Part shown: positions 16,800 to 26,262 of the stretch, one piece after another | Position numbering within the stretch: the first letter of the stretch is position 1 | Layout: each line of letters starts with the position of its first letter | Source: CAYPPG01 sp964412555 | Lineage (GTDB): Bacteria > Hinthialibacterota > Hinthialibacteria > Hinthialibacterales > Hinthialibacteraceae | DNA: 64,000 nucleotides | Assembly: GCA_964412555.1 (NCBI GenBank) | Contig: CAYPPG010000003.1 | Span: 1 to 64,000 of the forward strand | Reading direction: 5' to 3' | The notes under the pieces: generated by a model | Database searches by the model: none | Told to the model about the DNA's origin: nothing | What the model saw: only the letters and a program-made list of their open reading frames with translations | Made by a program: the position numbers and the translations under genes

Positions 16800-18863
16800 A
16801 TGACCACAAAAATCGCATCCCTTCTTCTCTGCTGTATTTTGACGTTTCTCTGTTTCAACGAAAACAGTATCGGGGATACTTTCCCGATTGAAACAAAACC
16901 TCCCTTAGATCAGGACAACGACATTCGGAATTACTTGCAGCGGGTGGCAAGCGAAGTGACCCATCACTCTCTCGACGGTATCGATACATTGGAGGATTGG
17001 AAAAAAATTCGCGGTCAACGGTATGAGGAATTTCTCGAAATGATGAGTTTAACCGATGTGCCTTTCTTGGAAGGCGAACGTTCTCCGTTGAATGTTCATG
17101 TGGTCGACACCATTCAACAAGACGGCTTTAAAATCGTGAAACTCTATTACGAGTCGCTGCCCAAATTATACGTCCCCGCCGACCTTTATATTCCCGACAA
17201 TATCACTGAGCCGGTCCCAGGCGTGCTGTACGTTTGTGGGCATTCGCGCACACAAAAGGTACGGTATCAGCCATTCCCTAGAAAATTCGCCCAACTCGGT
17301 TTCGTCTGCTTGATCATTGAAACGATTCAATGGGGTGAAGTCCTTGGTTCCCATTGGGGATGTTATTCCGAAGGCCGCTTTCATTGGTACAGCCGCGGCT
17401 ATACCCCCGGGGGAGTGGAACTATGGAACTCCATTCGCGGATTGGATTTATTATGCGCACGCGAAGAAGTCGATCCGGATCAACTGGGAGTGACCGGTAT
17501 ATCCGGCGGAGGGGCATACACCTGGTATCTTGCTGCCGCCGATCCACGCATCAAAGTTGCCGCTCCGGTGTGTGGCACCGGTACTGTCGAAGCCCATATT
17601 CACCAGCGAACCATCGACGGTCACTGTGACTGCATGATGTTCATCAATACCTACTTGCGTGATGTGCACGACATGGGCGCATTGATCGCACCGCGCCCCT
17701 TGATGGTCGCTTCCGCCAACCGCGACGGTTTGTTCTCGATCGAATCCATTCGAACTTCCTTCAACTATATCAAAAAGATTTATGAGTTATACGGCGCAAC
17801 GGATGATCTGAAACTGGTAGAAACTCCCGGCGGCCATTCCTACCATGAAACCTCCCGCACGAAAATCTTTTCATTCTTCATCAAACATCTGATGGGGAAA
17901 GACATTCCCCCGGAAGAAGTAGGCGATATCGAAACGGATGAAGACAAGTTACTGACTGCAGAACAATTGAAAATCTATGTCAACGGGCCTCCGGCAGATG
18001 ACCGAACCACCACAATTCAAGATTCCTTCCAAAAAATGGCGGAACCGCCGGTGATCAAGAACATGGAAAATCTAAAGCAACATCGTGAAAAAGTCGTCTC
18101 TTTTCTGAAAGAAAAAACATTTAGGCATTTTCCAGACTCTCCACCGGAATTGTCCATTCGAAAAGAATTCCGCGCCCAAAACGGTAATGGCGGTCACAAT
18201 GAATTTTCGTTTGTTTCAGAAGACGGTTTCCGCTTGAAAGTGGATGTCCATTGGAGAGACACACAAACAGAAAAACGGCCTCTACTCCTCGTCTTACGCA
18301 GCCCCGATGAAAATCGTTGGGATTCGGAAGGTTTTTCGAATGGCTTGACGAGAGAATGGAATCGGGCCTATTTTGAAACTCGAGGTATCGGGGAAACCGG
18401 TTGGGAGCCGGCGCTCCAATGGCATATTCGCAGAGCCGCTGCTTGGACCGGTCGAACAGTCGCCTCGATGCGGGTCTATGATGTGTTGCGTTGTCTCGAA
18501 ACTGTCCGACAGTTGAACACTGTCGATGGGGAGCATATCGCCATAGCAGCCCGAGGCGAAATGTGCGCAATAGCCCTCTATTCCGCCTTGATGGATGGGA
18601 ACATTCATGCCCTCTTCTTGCAAAATCCTCCCTCAACACAAAACGCAGAAAGTTCAAAGGACGGCCGGGGTGAAGCCCTTGAGATGTTGAATTGCCTACG
18701 AATTACCGATTTACCCCAAGTCGCGGGAATTCTCTACCCGACTCAGATCCACTTCATCGGAAAACCTCACGAAAATTACCAATGGGCTTTCCAACTTCGT
18801 AAATCACTCGGAAAGCCGGAATCCATCGATACCCTCAACCGCATCGCCGACTGGAACCCATAA
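16800..18863 (+). CDS. Exported tandem alpha/beta-hydrolase (acetylxylan-esterase-like), second domain lacking its nucleophile
   Basis: 687 aa with a signal peptide (TTKIASLLLCCILTFLCFNE) and an AAAGGAG site. The first hydrolase domain (about 60-385) has the nucleophile elbow GVTGISGGGAYTWYL, an acid in the ANRDGLFS region and the histidine in ETPGGHSYHE. This resembles the acetylxylan esterase / abhydrolase_7 group common in planctomycete-like genomes. A second, shorter hydrolase-like half (about 430-687) keeps the fold pattern, but its elbow reads AIAARGEMCAIAL, with no serine at the GxSxG position, so it is probably non-catalytic. Last gene of the oxidoreductase/PIG-L/esterase run. Confidence 0.8.
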   Translation: MTTKIASLLLCCILTFLCFNENSIGDTFPIETKPPLDQDNDIRNYLQRVASEVTHHSLDGIDTLEDWKKIRGQRYEEFLEMMSLTDVPFLEGERSPLNVHVVDTIQQDGFKIVKLYYESLPKLYVPADLYIPDNITEPVPGVLYVCGHSRTQKVRYQPFPRKFAQLGFVCLIIETIQWGEVLGSHWGCYSEGRFHWYSRGYTPGGVELWNSIRGLDLLCAREEVDPDQLGVTGISGGGAYTWYLAAADPRIKVAAPVCGTGTVEAHIHQRTIDGHCDCMMFINTYLRDVHDMGALIAPRPLMVASANRDGLFSIESIRTSFNYIKKIYELYGATDDLKLVETPGGHSYHETSRTKIFSFFIKHLMGKDIPPEEVGDIETDEDKLLTAEQLKIYVNGPPADDRTTTIQDSFQKMAEPPVIKNMENLKQHREKVVSFLKEKTFRHFPDSPPELSIRKEFRAQNGNGGHNEFSFVSEDGFRLKVDVHWRDTQTEKRPLLLVLRSPDENRWDSEGFSNGLTREWNRAYFETRGIGETGWEPALQWHIRRAAAWTGRTVASMRVYDVLRCLETVRQLNTVDGEHIAIAARGEMCAIALYSALMDGNIHALFLQNPPSTQNAESSKDGRGEALEMLNCLRITDLPQVAGILYPTQIHFIGKPHENYQWAFQLRKSLGKPESIDTLNRIADWNP

Positions 18864-18869
18864 TGTAAC

Positions 18870-18947
18870 GCAGGCATCCCCGCCTGCACACGAAAAAGAG
18901 TTACGGAACCAACTCCCTAAGCGGGTAAAACAGGCATCCCCGCCTGT
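18870..18947. repeat. Two short palindromes (GCAGGC-ATCCCC-GCCTGC and ACAGGC-ATCCCC-GCCTGT)
   Basis: Copies at 18870-18887 and 18930-18947 with 6-bp arms around ATCCCC. They lie between the convergent esterase and AI-2E family genes and could act as transcription barriers, although T-tracts are weak. Confidence 0.8.
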
Positions 18948-18964
18948 CCTTTAAAGAGTAAAAC

Positions 18965-20005
18965 TCATTCCTGAATCGTCTCCATCATATCGATTCGGCC
19001 TGCCATGATTTCCGCTATCGGCCGGGTAAATTCAACTTTTTCTAACAGAATTCTCGTCACAGCCGTGATCGGAGTCGCCAAAAACATCCCGACAATCCCC
19101 CATATCATCCCGAAGAAAATCAAAGCGATAAGCACGACAATCGGATGAAGATCAAGAGACTTTCCCATCATTTTCGGAAGGAGTAAATTGCCTATCGAAA
19201 ATTGGACAACGCCGGGCAAAAGGATGGCTGATATTTTATCGAGAGTGGAAAGATCCGCACTTTGCAAAATGACAGGAATGGGTAGGATCGTTGCAATAAT
19301 GGAACCGATGTTCGGAATAAAATTCAGCAAAAATGCAAAAAATCCAAACATCAAAGCATACCGAACCCCAATCAAATAAAAAATGACACCAATCAGAACT
19401 CCCGTGAGTGTGGAAATGAAAACCATCGTCAGAATATAACTTTTGATGTGATATTCGACCTTACTCAATAATGCATCATCAGATTTCAATCCGGAACTTT
19501 TCCCGATCAACATAAATATCATGAAGATCAAAACCAGCATCCCGTTCGATATGACATTCATGATCCCTCCGAACGTACTGGTCAATACACTCGCAATATT
19601 TTTGTCCAGCATCTGGGAAAGAGACTGGTTCAATTCTTCACTTTGAATTCCAAACCACTCAAGCGGTATCTTTTCCATGAATTTGATGAATAAATCTTTG
19701 ATTTGTCCCTTATATGTTCCGATATTGGTGGACATCTCATTGATCGTGGTTGTTATCAACATGGAAAGAAGCGCCAGAATGACGCACCCGACAAGAATGG
19801 TCAGTGTTAAGGCCAACAAGCGGGGAATCCGTAAATGTCTCATCTGCATCTCGATCACAGGCGTCAAGGAATAGGTAAAAAAGATCGCCAAAACGAACGG
19901 AATCAAAATCGGACTCAACCAATAGAGCGCCACCCCGATCGAAATCGTGCTGAGTATGATTAAACAAACCGTTTGGATTCGTGCTTCCGTACTCACTGTA
20001 TTCAT
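18965..20005 (-). CDS. AI-2E family transporter (UPF0118 permease)
   Basis: 346-aa multi-spanning membrane protein. It has an N-terminal hairpin of two membrane segments (ALYWLSPILIPFVLAIFFTY), a long amphipathic cytoplasmic stretch with TINEMSTNIG, and the conserved C-terminal block GSIIATILPIPVILQ... then LLPKMMGKSLDLHPIVVL and FGMIWGIVGMFLATPI. This is the AI-2E/PerM/YdiK family. Members have been linked to autoinducer-2 export or Na+/H+ antiport, so the substrate is unknown here. The ATG at 20005 is preferred to the GTG six bases earlier. The gap upstream holds four palindromes. Confidence 0.9.
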   Translation of the reverse strand: MNTVSTEARIQTVCLIILSTISIGVALYWLSPILIPFVLAIFFTYSLTPVIEMQMRHLRIPRLLALTLTILVGCVILALLSMLITTTINEMSTNIGTYKGQIKDLFIKFMEKIPLEWFGIQSEELNQSLSQMLDKNIASVLTSTFGGIMNVISNGMLVLIFMIFMLIGKSSGLKSDDALLSKVEYHIKSYILTMVFISTLTGVLIGVIFYLIGVRYALMFGFFAFLLNFIPNIGSIIATILPIPVILQSADLSTLDKISAILLPGVVQFSIGNLLLPKMMGKSLDLHPIVVLIALIFFGMIWGIVGMFLATPITAVTRILLEKVEFTRPIAEIMAGRIDMMETIQE

Positions 20006-20031
20006 AGTCACCAGTTACCTTCTATCGGAAC

Positions 20032-20186
20032 GCAGGCCTCCCTGCCTGTCGTACCACGTATCGCCGGCATCCTGCCGGTGCTGTCGGAGCGCGGGCATCC
20101 TTGCCCGCATCATACAACGCAGTCATCTACATACCTACCGCCCAGATGGCGACGTCACGAGAATATAACGCCGGCATTCTGCCGGT
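20032..20186. repeat. Cluster of four short palindromes of the GGCATC family
   Basis: GCAGGC-CTCCCT-GCCTGT (20032-20049), GCCGGC-ATCCT-GCCGGT (20063-20079), GCGGGC-ATCCTT-GCCCGC (20091-20108) and GCCGGC-ATTCT-GCCGGT (20170-20186). Arms differ between copies but stay paired; the loop begins ATC in most. The third is preceded by TGTCGGAGC, seen again at 21152 and 29686. Confidence 0.85.
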
Positions 20187-20222
20187 ATTCTATGTTGTAT
20201 CATAATCACAAATCCCCATCGA

Positions 20223-21125
20223 TCAATTATCGAATCGCGAAAGACCCACCTTCACCGCCGATTCTTTCGCCTCCAATATCTCGTGTACCCGCACAGCACG
20301 GTTGATTTCACTCACGGTATTCGCTTTCCAACAAGGCCGGTATTGCCCCATGATATTCACAAATGTTCTCGGCGATATCTCCTGCGCTAGAAATTCCATA
20401 ATCTCTTTTGTTCCGGCCTGATTGTTTGGTAAAACCAAATGACGAATCAACAACCCCCGTTGCGCAATCCCATCCTCATCGAGCACAAGATCGCCGACTT
20501 GCCGATGCATTTCCTTCACTGCCTGTCGGGCAATTTCCGGATAATCCGCCGCTTGTGACAATCTCTCCGCCACTTCGGATTCCCAATACTTGAAATCAGG
20601 CATATAGATATCGACAATTCCATCCAGCAAACGCAGCGTTTCGACAGAATCATAGCCACCACTATTATAGACGATCGGTAAATGAAATCCGTTTTCCACG
20701 GCGATGGCAACAGCATCGAGAATATGTGGAACGACATGCGTCGGGGTTACAAAATTGATATTATGGCATCCTATCCGCTGTAATCTCAGCATGATCTCGG
20801 CAAGTAATCCATCATCGGCTTCCTCGCCTTCATGAAGATGGCTCAATGAATAGTTTTGACAAAAAATGCAATTGAGATTGCATCCGGAAAAAAAGATCGT
20901 CCCCGATCCATTGGTTCCCCGAAGGCAATCCTCTTCCCCGTGATGCGGAAATGCCGACGAAACAAGAGCTGCCGCTCCGATGCCGCATACTCCACGTTCT
21001 TTTTGTGTACGGTCAATTTCACAAGTCCGGGGACAGAGCCGGCACAACTCCATGAGTTTCCAAGCTTGTTCCGCACGCTCGCGAATTTGTTCAACACCGA
21101 TTGATTGGCAAAGTGGTTCAACCAT
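20223..21125 (-). CDS. PflX-like radical SAM protein (COG1313)
   Basis: 300 aa from MVEPLCQSIGVEQIRERAEQ; 22 codons further upstream are encoded by a palindrome and are excluded. An N-terminal cysteine cluster CRLCPRTCEIDRTQ...GVCGIG is followed by the radical SAM motif FFSGCNLNCIFCQNYSLSH (CxxxCxxC). YNSGGYDSVETLRLLDG, IYMPDFKYW and LVLPNNQAGTKEIM match the uncharacterised PflX group, related to pyruvate formate-lyase activases. No glycyl-radical enzyme lies nearby, so the target is unknown. It probably generates a 5'-deoxyadenosyl radical from SAM for protein or small-molecule modification. Confidence 0.88.
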   Translation of the reverse strand: MVEPLCQSIGVEQIRERAEQAWKLMELCRLCPRTCEIDRTQKERGVCGIGAAALVSSAFPHHGEEDCLRGTNGSGTIFFSGCNLNCIFCQNYSLSHLHEGEEADDGLLAEIMLRLQRIGCHNINFVTPTHVVPHILDAVAIAVENGFHLPIVYNSGGYDSVETLRLLDGIVDIYMPDFKYWESEVAERLSQAADYPEIARQAVKEMHRQVGDLVLDEDGIAQRGLLIRHLVLPNNQAGTKEIMEFLAQEISPRTFVNIMGQYRPCWKANTVSEINRAVRVHEILEAKESAVKVGLSRFDN

Positions 21126-21151
21126 AGTATTTGATAACTTATTTATAAAAA

Positions 21152-21178
21152 TGTCGGAGCGCGGGCATCCCTGCCCGC
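21152..21178. repeat. Palindrome GCGGGC-ATCCCT-GCCCGC with TGTCGGAGC leader
   Basis: Just upstream of the radical SAM gene. The same leader plus palindrome recurs at 20083-20108 and, with different arms, at 29686-29712. Confidence 0.8.
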
Positions 21179-21359
21179 ATTTTGAAAGCATGCATTTTCA
21201 TACTTCCACTATATCACAGTAGTAATAGGTAAATCTATATTATAACCGGCCGTATCGGTCTGGGAGAAAAAAAATAACATGACACCCTACTCGACGGGGA
21301 TCATTACCGATATCGTTACAATTTTCGATTTTCCCATTCCTTTCCTGATTCTGCTTCGC

Positions 21360-21389
21360 TTGCATTTACCATCCGATATCCAGTATAAT
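21360..21389 (+). promoter_or_regulatory. Sigma-70-like promoter candidate for the DUF4258/DUF2283 pair
   Basis: TTGCAT and a perfect TATAAT are separated by 18 bases; the ATG of the first gene follows 22 bp after the -10 box, with AAAGGAAAG as ribosome site. The leader would be very short. Confidence 0.5.
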
Positions 21390-21411
21390 CCTTATAAAAG
21401 GAAAGATTGGA

Positions 21412-21678
21412 ATGAACAAGGAAGGCAAACCGATTCGTTTGTCTGGACATGCTCAACGACAAACCACTCATCGGGGCACAACCGAAATCGATGTGATCAA
21501 GGCCATTCGTTCATTCAATTGGACAGAAGCAGGATCGGGACGGATGGAATGCCGCTTGAATTTGCCTTTTTATAAGGAATGGAACGGCACAGTATATGCC
21601 ACGCAACAAATTCGGCCTATTTTTGTAGAAGAGGAAAACGAAATTGTGGTTGTAACCGTGTATGTTTATTATTTTTAG
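21412..21678 (+). CDS. DUF4258 family small protein, possible toxin
   Basis: 88 aa: IRLSGHAQRQTTHRGTTEIDVIKAI, then CRLNLPFYKEWNG and a C-terminal IVVVTVYVYYF strand. This matches the RelE/BrnT-like fold of DUF4258, in which an N-terminal SxHAxxR motif and a terminal VxTVY strand are usual. The next gene, a DUF2283 protein 15 bp downstream, is its common partner, and such pairs behave like toxin-antitoxin modules in predictions. No experimental function is implied. AAAGGAAAG precedes the ATG and a good promoter lies just upstream. Confidence 0.75.
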   Translation: MNKEGKPIRLSGHAQRQTTHRGTTEIDVIKAIRSFNWTEAGSGRMECRLNLPFYKEWNGTVYATQQIRPIFVEEENEIVVVTVYVYYF

Positions 21679-21693
21679 TATAAGGTGAACCTT

Positions 21694-21924
21694 ATGATTA
21701 TAACGTATGATGAAGAAGTGGATGCATTGTATATTCGTTTCCAGGAAACGACGGTGACGACACAACATTTAGCGGATGGGATTGCCGCAGATTATGATCA
21801 GGAAGGAAACCTGGCAGGAATTGAAATTTTAGACGCCTTCAAGCGGTTTCAAAATCCGAAAGTCTTTCAGCAAGTGATTCTTGAGAATGTGGGATTGCGG
21901 CATTTGGAAGATATTCGCAAGTAG
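21694..21924 (+). CDS. DUF2283 family small protein, possible partner of the DUF4258 protein
   Basis: 76 aa: MIITYDEEVDALYIRF, then ADGIAADYDQEGNLAGIEIL, the standard DUF2283 signature, ending in a short helix (FQQVILENVGLRHLEDIRK). The ATG at 21694 follows TAAGGTGAACC, so it is preferred to the GTG three codons earlier. Likely cotranscribed with the DUF4258 gene. Confidence 0.82.
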   Translation: MIITYDEEVDALYIRFQETTVTTQHLADGIAADYDQEGNLAGIEILDAFKRFQNPKVFQQVILENVGLRHLEDIRK

Positions 21925-22048
21925 AGAAAGTGAAAGAGAGGGTATTAGCATATAATATAAAAAAAATGAAAAGTATATATTCAAAAAGAGAAGTATTCAT
22001 ACGATAACAAAAATTTCTATATATTAAAATATTATAAAGGTGTTAATC

Positions 22049-22933
22049 ATGCCCCATATTTCATTCAACCGCCGACAATTTCTAAAATCTTCACTTTACA
22101 CCACTGCTTCAGTGCTGGCGATGCGGTATAACAGTTCTGCTGCCGAAAATGAGAAAATCGCCCGCTGGGCTTTCTGCTCGGACACTCATGTTCCTGCTGA
22201 TCCCACAAACGAGTATCGTGGTTTTCACCCTTATGAGAACATGGCGCAACTGACCCCCGCTCTACTCGAAGCAACTCCGGAAGGCGTTGTCATCACCGGC
22301 GATCTCGCCCGATTGGAAGGATTGCCCGGCGATTATGCCAACTTAAAGCGGTTCATCGACCCTTTAGCGGAATCCATGCCGGTTTGCTTAGCGCTCGGAA
22401 ATCACGATCATCGTGATAACTTCACAAAATATTTCAATAACTTGAAAGTCGACCGCCAACCGGTAGAGGGAAAATATGTTCTCGATATTGAATTACCCCA
22501 AATTCGCTTTCTCATTTTGGATTCGTTACTGTATGTGAATAAAGTCGCCGGTCTTTTGGGGAAAAATCAACGGACATGGCTGGAAGAGTATCTTCAGAGT
22601 GTGGATAACCGCCCCATTCTTCTGTTCTTTCATCATACACTTTCCGATGGGGACGGCGATTTGTTGGATGTCGAACGGCTGTTCCGCATCGTCAAGCCGG
22701 TACCAAAAGTCAAAGGCATCGTATACGGTCATTCCCATGTGTACAATTTTGACGTGAGGGAAGGTATTCATCTTATCAATTTGCCTGCTGTAGGATATAA
22801 CTTCCGGGATTCCGAACCAACCGGTTGGGTGGAAGCCCAACTCACCACCGAAGGCGCAGATTTTACACTCCACGCCCTCGGCGGGAATAGAGGAAAAGAT
22901 GGTCAATCGACCTCTTTGGAATGGCGCTCATAA
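22049..22933 (+). CDS. Tat-exported calcineurin-like metallophosphoesterase
   Basis: 294 aa; ATG preceded by AAAGGTG. The N-terminus FNRRQFLKSSLYTTASVLA is a Tat signal. Metal-binding motifs of the calcineurin-like fold are in order: FCSDTHV (D-x-H), VITGDLARLEG (GDxxR), LALGNHDHRDN (GNHD), LLFFHHTL and VYGHSHVYNF (GHxH). Substrate unknown; exported members cleave phosphodiesters or phosphomonoesters in the periplasm. It converges on acs with only 6 bp between the stops. Confidence 0.9.
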   Translation: MPHISFNRRQFLKSSLYTTASVLAMRYNSSAAENEKIARWAFCSDTHVPADPTNEYRGFHPYENMAQLTPALLEATPEGVVITGDLARLEGLPGDYANLKRFIDPLAESMPVCLALGNHDHRDNFTKYFNNLKVDRQPVEGKYVLDIELPQIRFLILDSLLYVNKVAGLLGKNQRTWLEEYLQSVDNRPILLFFHHTLSDGDGDLLDVERLFRIVKPVPKVKGIVYGHSHVYNFDVREGIHLINLPAVGYNFRDSEPTGWVEAQLTTEGADFTLHALGGNRGKDGQSTSLEWRS

Positions 22934-22939
22934 AGGGAA

Positions 22940-24904
22940 TTACGCTCCATATTCCTCTTCATACATTCGTTTCAACCTTTCTACCACTGATGCGTCCGCC
23001 AAAGTTGTTGTATCACCCAACGCTTTTCCTTCCGCAATATCCCTTAGCAAACGCCGCATGATCTTACCGCTGCGCGTTTTCGGCAAATCGGCTGAGAAAA
23101 TGATCTTCTCCGGCCGTACAATAGGTCCTATCTTTTGCACGACATGTTCCTTCAACTTCTTTTCCAAATCCGGACTCGGATCGAATCCTTCTTTCAGGGT
23201 GACAAACGCCGCAATACCCTGCCCTTTCACATCGTGATGAATTCCGACAACCGCGGATTCCGCCGTCGAATCATGATCGACCAGCGCGCTTTCCACTTCC
23301 ATCGTCGAAATTCGATGTCCGGACACATTCATGACATCATCCACCCGGCCGAGTACCCAAAAATAATCATTTTCATCCCGTTTAGAACCATCACCAGTGA
23401 AGTAGATTCCAGCATATTTACTCCAATACTGCTCCTTGAACCGCTCAGGATCACCGTAAATACCGCGCAACATCGACGGCCAAGGTGATTTCACAACCAA
23501 ATAGCCACCCCCCGTATCGATACGATTCCCCTCTTCTGAAAAAATCTCGGCTTCGATCCCGGGAAACGGTACCGTCGCCGACCCCGGTTTTAAACGAGTC
23601 ACTCCAGGCAAAGGCGTAATCATGATGCTGCCCGTTTCCGTCTGCCACCAGGTGTCTACAACAGGACATTTTTCTCCACCGATAACTTTGTAATACCACA
23701 TCCACGCTTCCGGATTGATCGGCTCGCCAACCGTTCCCAACAATCGGAGGGTACTCAAATCATGTTTTCCCGGCCATTCCATCCCCCATTTCATAAAGGC
23801 GCGAATCGCCGTCGGAGCGGTATAGAATATGGTGACACCGTATTTTTCCACCAATTCCCAAAACCGGTCCCGATCCGGCCAATCCGGTGAGCCTTCATAC
23901 ATCACCTGCGTCGCCCCATTCGCCATCGGGCCATATACAATATAGCTGTGTCCCGTTACCCATCCGATATCCGCCGTGCACCAAAATACATCCTCGGGCT
24001 TCAAATCGAAAACATACTTCGTCGTTGCCGAAACACCGGTCATATACCCCCCGGTGGTATGAACGATTCCTTTCGGTTTCCCCGTCGTGCCGGATGTATA
24101 AAGAATGTACAACATATCTTCCGAGTCCACCGCTTCCGGCTCACAATACGTTTCCGCCTCCTGCATCAACCTGTGATACCAATGATCTCTACCCTCTTTT
24201 ACATGCAACGGGAAATCTCCCCGCTTGACAATGATGACATGTTCGATCGAGGGAGTCTCCCGCAATGCGATATCCGCATCGTGTTTCAATGGAAGAATAT
24301 TCCCCCGTCGATAACCACCATCGGCAGTAATTAAGACTTTCGCTTCCGCATCGTTGATCCGGTCCCGCAACGCCTCCGGACTGAATCCGCCGAATACCAC
24401 CGAATGCACCGCTCCGATCCTTGCACAAGCCAGTAAACCGATCGCCAACTCCGGAATCATGGGCATATAAAAGGCCACTCGGTCACCTTTCTTCACGCCT
24501 AGTTGCTTCAGGCAGTTGGCGAACTTATTCACTTCTCGATACATATCCCAATAGGTCAACGTTCGTTGATCCCCCGGCTCGCCTTCCCAAATAATCGCCG
24601 CTTTGTTTCTCAATCCATTTTTCACATGGCGGTCGAGACAGTTGTAACTGGCGTTCAATTTCCCCCCGGTAAACCACTTCGCAAAAGGCGGGTTCCACTC
24701 TAAAACCGTATCCCACTTTTGAAACCAATCGAGTTCTTCCGCCATCTTTGCCCAAAATCCTTCCCGATCTCTGTTCGCTTCCTCATAAAGGGATGAATCT
24801 CGGACATTCGCCCGTTGCTTGAATTCTGTTGACGCCTCGAGCCATCGCTCTTCTTCGAGCAAGGCCTGAATCGCACCGGAATCCAAAACAGCTGTTTCGT
24901 TCAT
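22940..24904 (-). CDS. acs: Acetyl-coenzyme A synthetase (AMP-forming)
   Basis: 654 aa, the usual length. N-terminal ACAS_N, then the AMP-binding motif YTSGTTGKPKG (residues 269-279), the WWQTETGS substrate motif, YFTGDGSKRDENDYFWVLGR and the C-terminal KTRSGKIMRR, where Lys614 is the residue acetylated in characterised homologues. It converts acetate, ATP and CoA to acetyl-CoA. GGAGGTGTGTC lies before the ATG. Biologically it fits with deacetylating enzymes elsewhere in the window that would release acetate, but there is no operon link. Confidence 0.96.
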   Translation of the reverse strand: MNETAVLDSGAIQALLEEERWLEASTEFKQRANVRDSSLYEEANRDREGFWAKMAEELDWFQKWDTVLEWNPPFAKWFTGGKLNASYNCLDRHVKNGLRNKAAIIWEGEPGDQRTLTYWDMYREVNKFANCLKQLGVKKGDRVAFYMPMIPELAIGLLACARIGAVHSVVFGGFSPEALRDRINDAEAKVLITADGGYRRGNILPLKHDADIALRETPSIEHVIIVKRGDFPLHVKEGRDHWYHRLMQEAETYCEPEAVDSEDMLYILYTSGTTGKPKGIVHTTGGYMTGVSATTKYVFDLKPEDVFWCTADIGWVTGHSYIVYGPMANGATQVMYEGSPDWPDRDRFWELVEKYGVTIFYTAPTAIRAFMKWGMEWPGKHDLSTLRLLGTVGEPINPEAWMWYYKVIGGEKCPVVDTWWQTETGSIMITPLPGVTRLKPGSATVPFPGIEAEIFSEEGNRIDTGGGYLVVKSPWPSMLRGIYGDPERFKEQYWSKYAGIYFTGDGSKRDENDYFWVLGRVDDVMNVSGHRISTMEVESALVDHDSTAESAVVGIHHDVKGQGIAAFVTLKEGFDPSPDLEKKLKEHVVQKIGPIVRPEKIIFSADLPKTRSGKIMRRLLRDIAEGKALGDTTTLADASVVERLKRMYEEEYGA

Positions 24905-25169
24905 GACACACCTCCGAATGCTCTATAATGTATGAATTGATTTTCATTTCGAACTGTTTCACTGTGCAGCATTCGGATTATAGCGATTTAATTATGTGGC
25001 AATACGGAAAATTCACGGACTCGTGTTGTTAAAAAAGATTGGGAATTCGTATGATTTTTGAATTGGAACGACTCGATTCATGAAAGAATGTTGTAAAAGA
25101 AGCGGATTTATGAAAGAATATAAGCAGGCCAAATGCGAACAATTCATACGTGCTTAATCAGCAATATCC

Positions 25170-26255
25170 ATGACAGAACGAAAACCGGAGTTGAAGGATA
25201 TGCCCTTTTGGAAACGGTTTGAATTGAAACAATCGCAGTTGTGGGTGACCACGATTGGTATTTTGCTCATTATGGCTATGTCAATTCTTCTTTCTTTTTA
25301 CTGGTGGAAGACCAAGAGTCCGAGAGCGGCAGCCCATTTGTATGAAGAATCCCAATCGTATTACCATGGAGCTAAATTATTGCGGCTTGAAGCCGGTGTG
25401 GATTATCGAAAACAAATCAAAGCCTGGCAAAAAGCGGCAAATTCTTTGGAACGATTCGTCTACCAATTTCCCAACAGCCCGAATAAGTTCTATGCTTTCA
25501 AAGACCTATGCGATTGTTACTATCAAATCGCCGTCGAATATGAAATTACCGAGCAAAAACAGAAAAGCTAAGCAAGTTTCCAGAAAATGATACAATACTA
25601 TCAAAAATTTCTGGAATATTTGGGAAATGGAATTGAAAAATACTCCATTGAATCATCAAATCCATCTTCATCTTCCTATCCCGTTTCTCAGCTGCAGCGA
25701 AAAGCTCAATTCCGTATTGCTTTCGCTCTCGGAAAAATCGATGAATTTGAAAAGGCGATACTTCAGTTAGAAAATGTGATTCGTGAAGCGAACGAACAAG
25801 GCAATGACAAAAATGTCATCATTGCTTTATGCAATATGGGAAATCTGTATCAGGAATGGGCTAGAGTCAATGTTTCTCAAGCCGTTTCTCTTCTTGATCA
25901 ATCCATTGAGTTTTACAAGAAGGCAATACAGAAACTACCGGAAGAGGACATTATTCAAAGGATCAAAGTCTTGACCGATTTGGGAGATGTGAAATTATTA
26001 CGCCATCAAAAAGAACGGGAAATTACTTCGGACAATCGAACACACCTGATGGAAGCGATTGCCTGTTACGAAAAAGCACAAAATCTGATTTTACAAAGCC
26101 GTTCAGTGCCTTTCTATGATAAACAACGTGTGGTAGCAATTTTAGAAAAACTCTATTTGATACAAGAAGATCAATCCCCCACTTCACGGATAAATGAAAA
26201 AATCCCCTCCGCCGAGAAACAAGCCGTACCCATAAATGAAAGGACAAATCAATAG
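25170..26255 (+). pseudogene. Membrane-anchored TPR protein interrupted by one in-frame TAA
   Basis: Two open stretches lie in the same frame, separated by a single TAA at 25569-25571. Across it the protein text is continuous: EYEITEQKQKS, stop, ASFQKMIQYYQKFLEYLG. Without the stop the product would be about 361 aa. It has an N-terminal cytoplasmic tail, one membrane helix (LWVTTIGILLIMAMSILLSF) and TPR-like helices (AAHLYEESQSYY, FRIAFALGKIDEFEKAI, VIIALCNMGNLYQEWARV). This resembles YfgM/BamD-like TPR scaffolds. The stop needs only one base change from a sense codon. It may be a recent nonsense mutation, a sequencing error, or two separate chains. CGGAG before the ATG at 25200 suggests a start there. 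Confidence 0.7.
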
Positions 26256-26262
26256 TTGTGGC

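Noticed and set aside
21279..21575. 98-codon frame overlapping the DUF4258 gene
   Set aside because: It overlaps a recognisable gene with a better ribosome site and runs through its promoter. The text has no family features.
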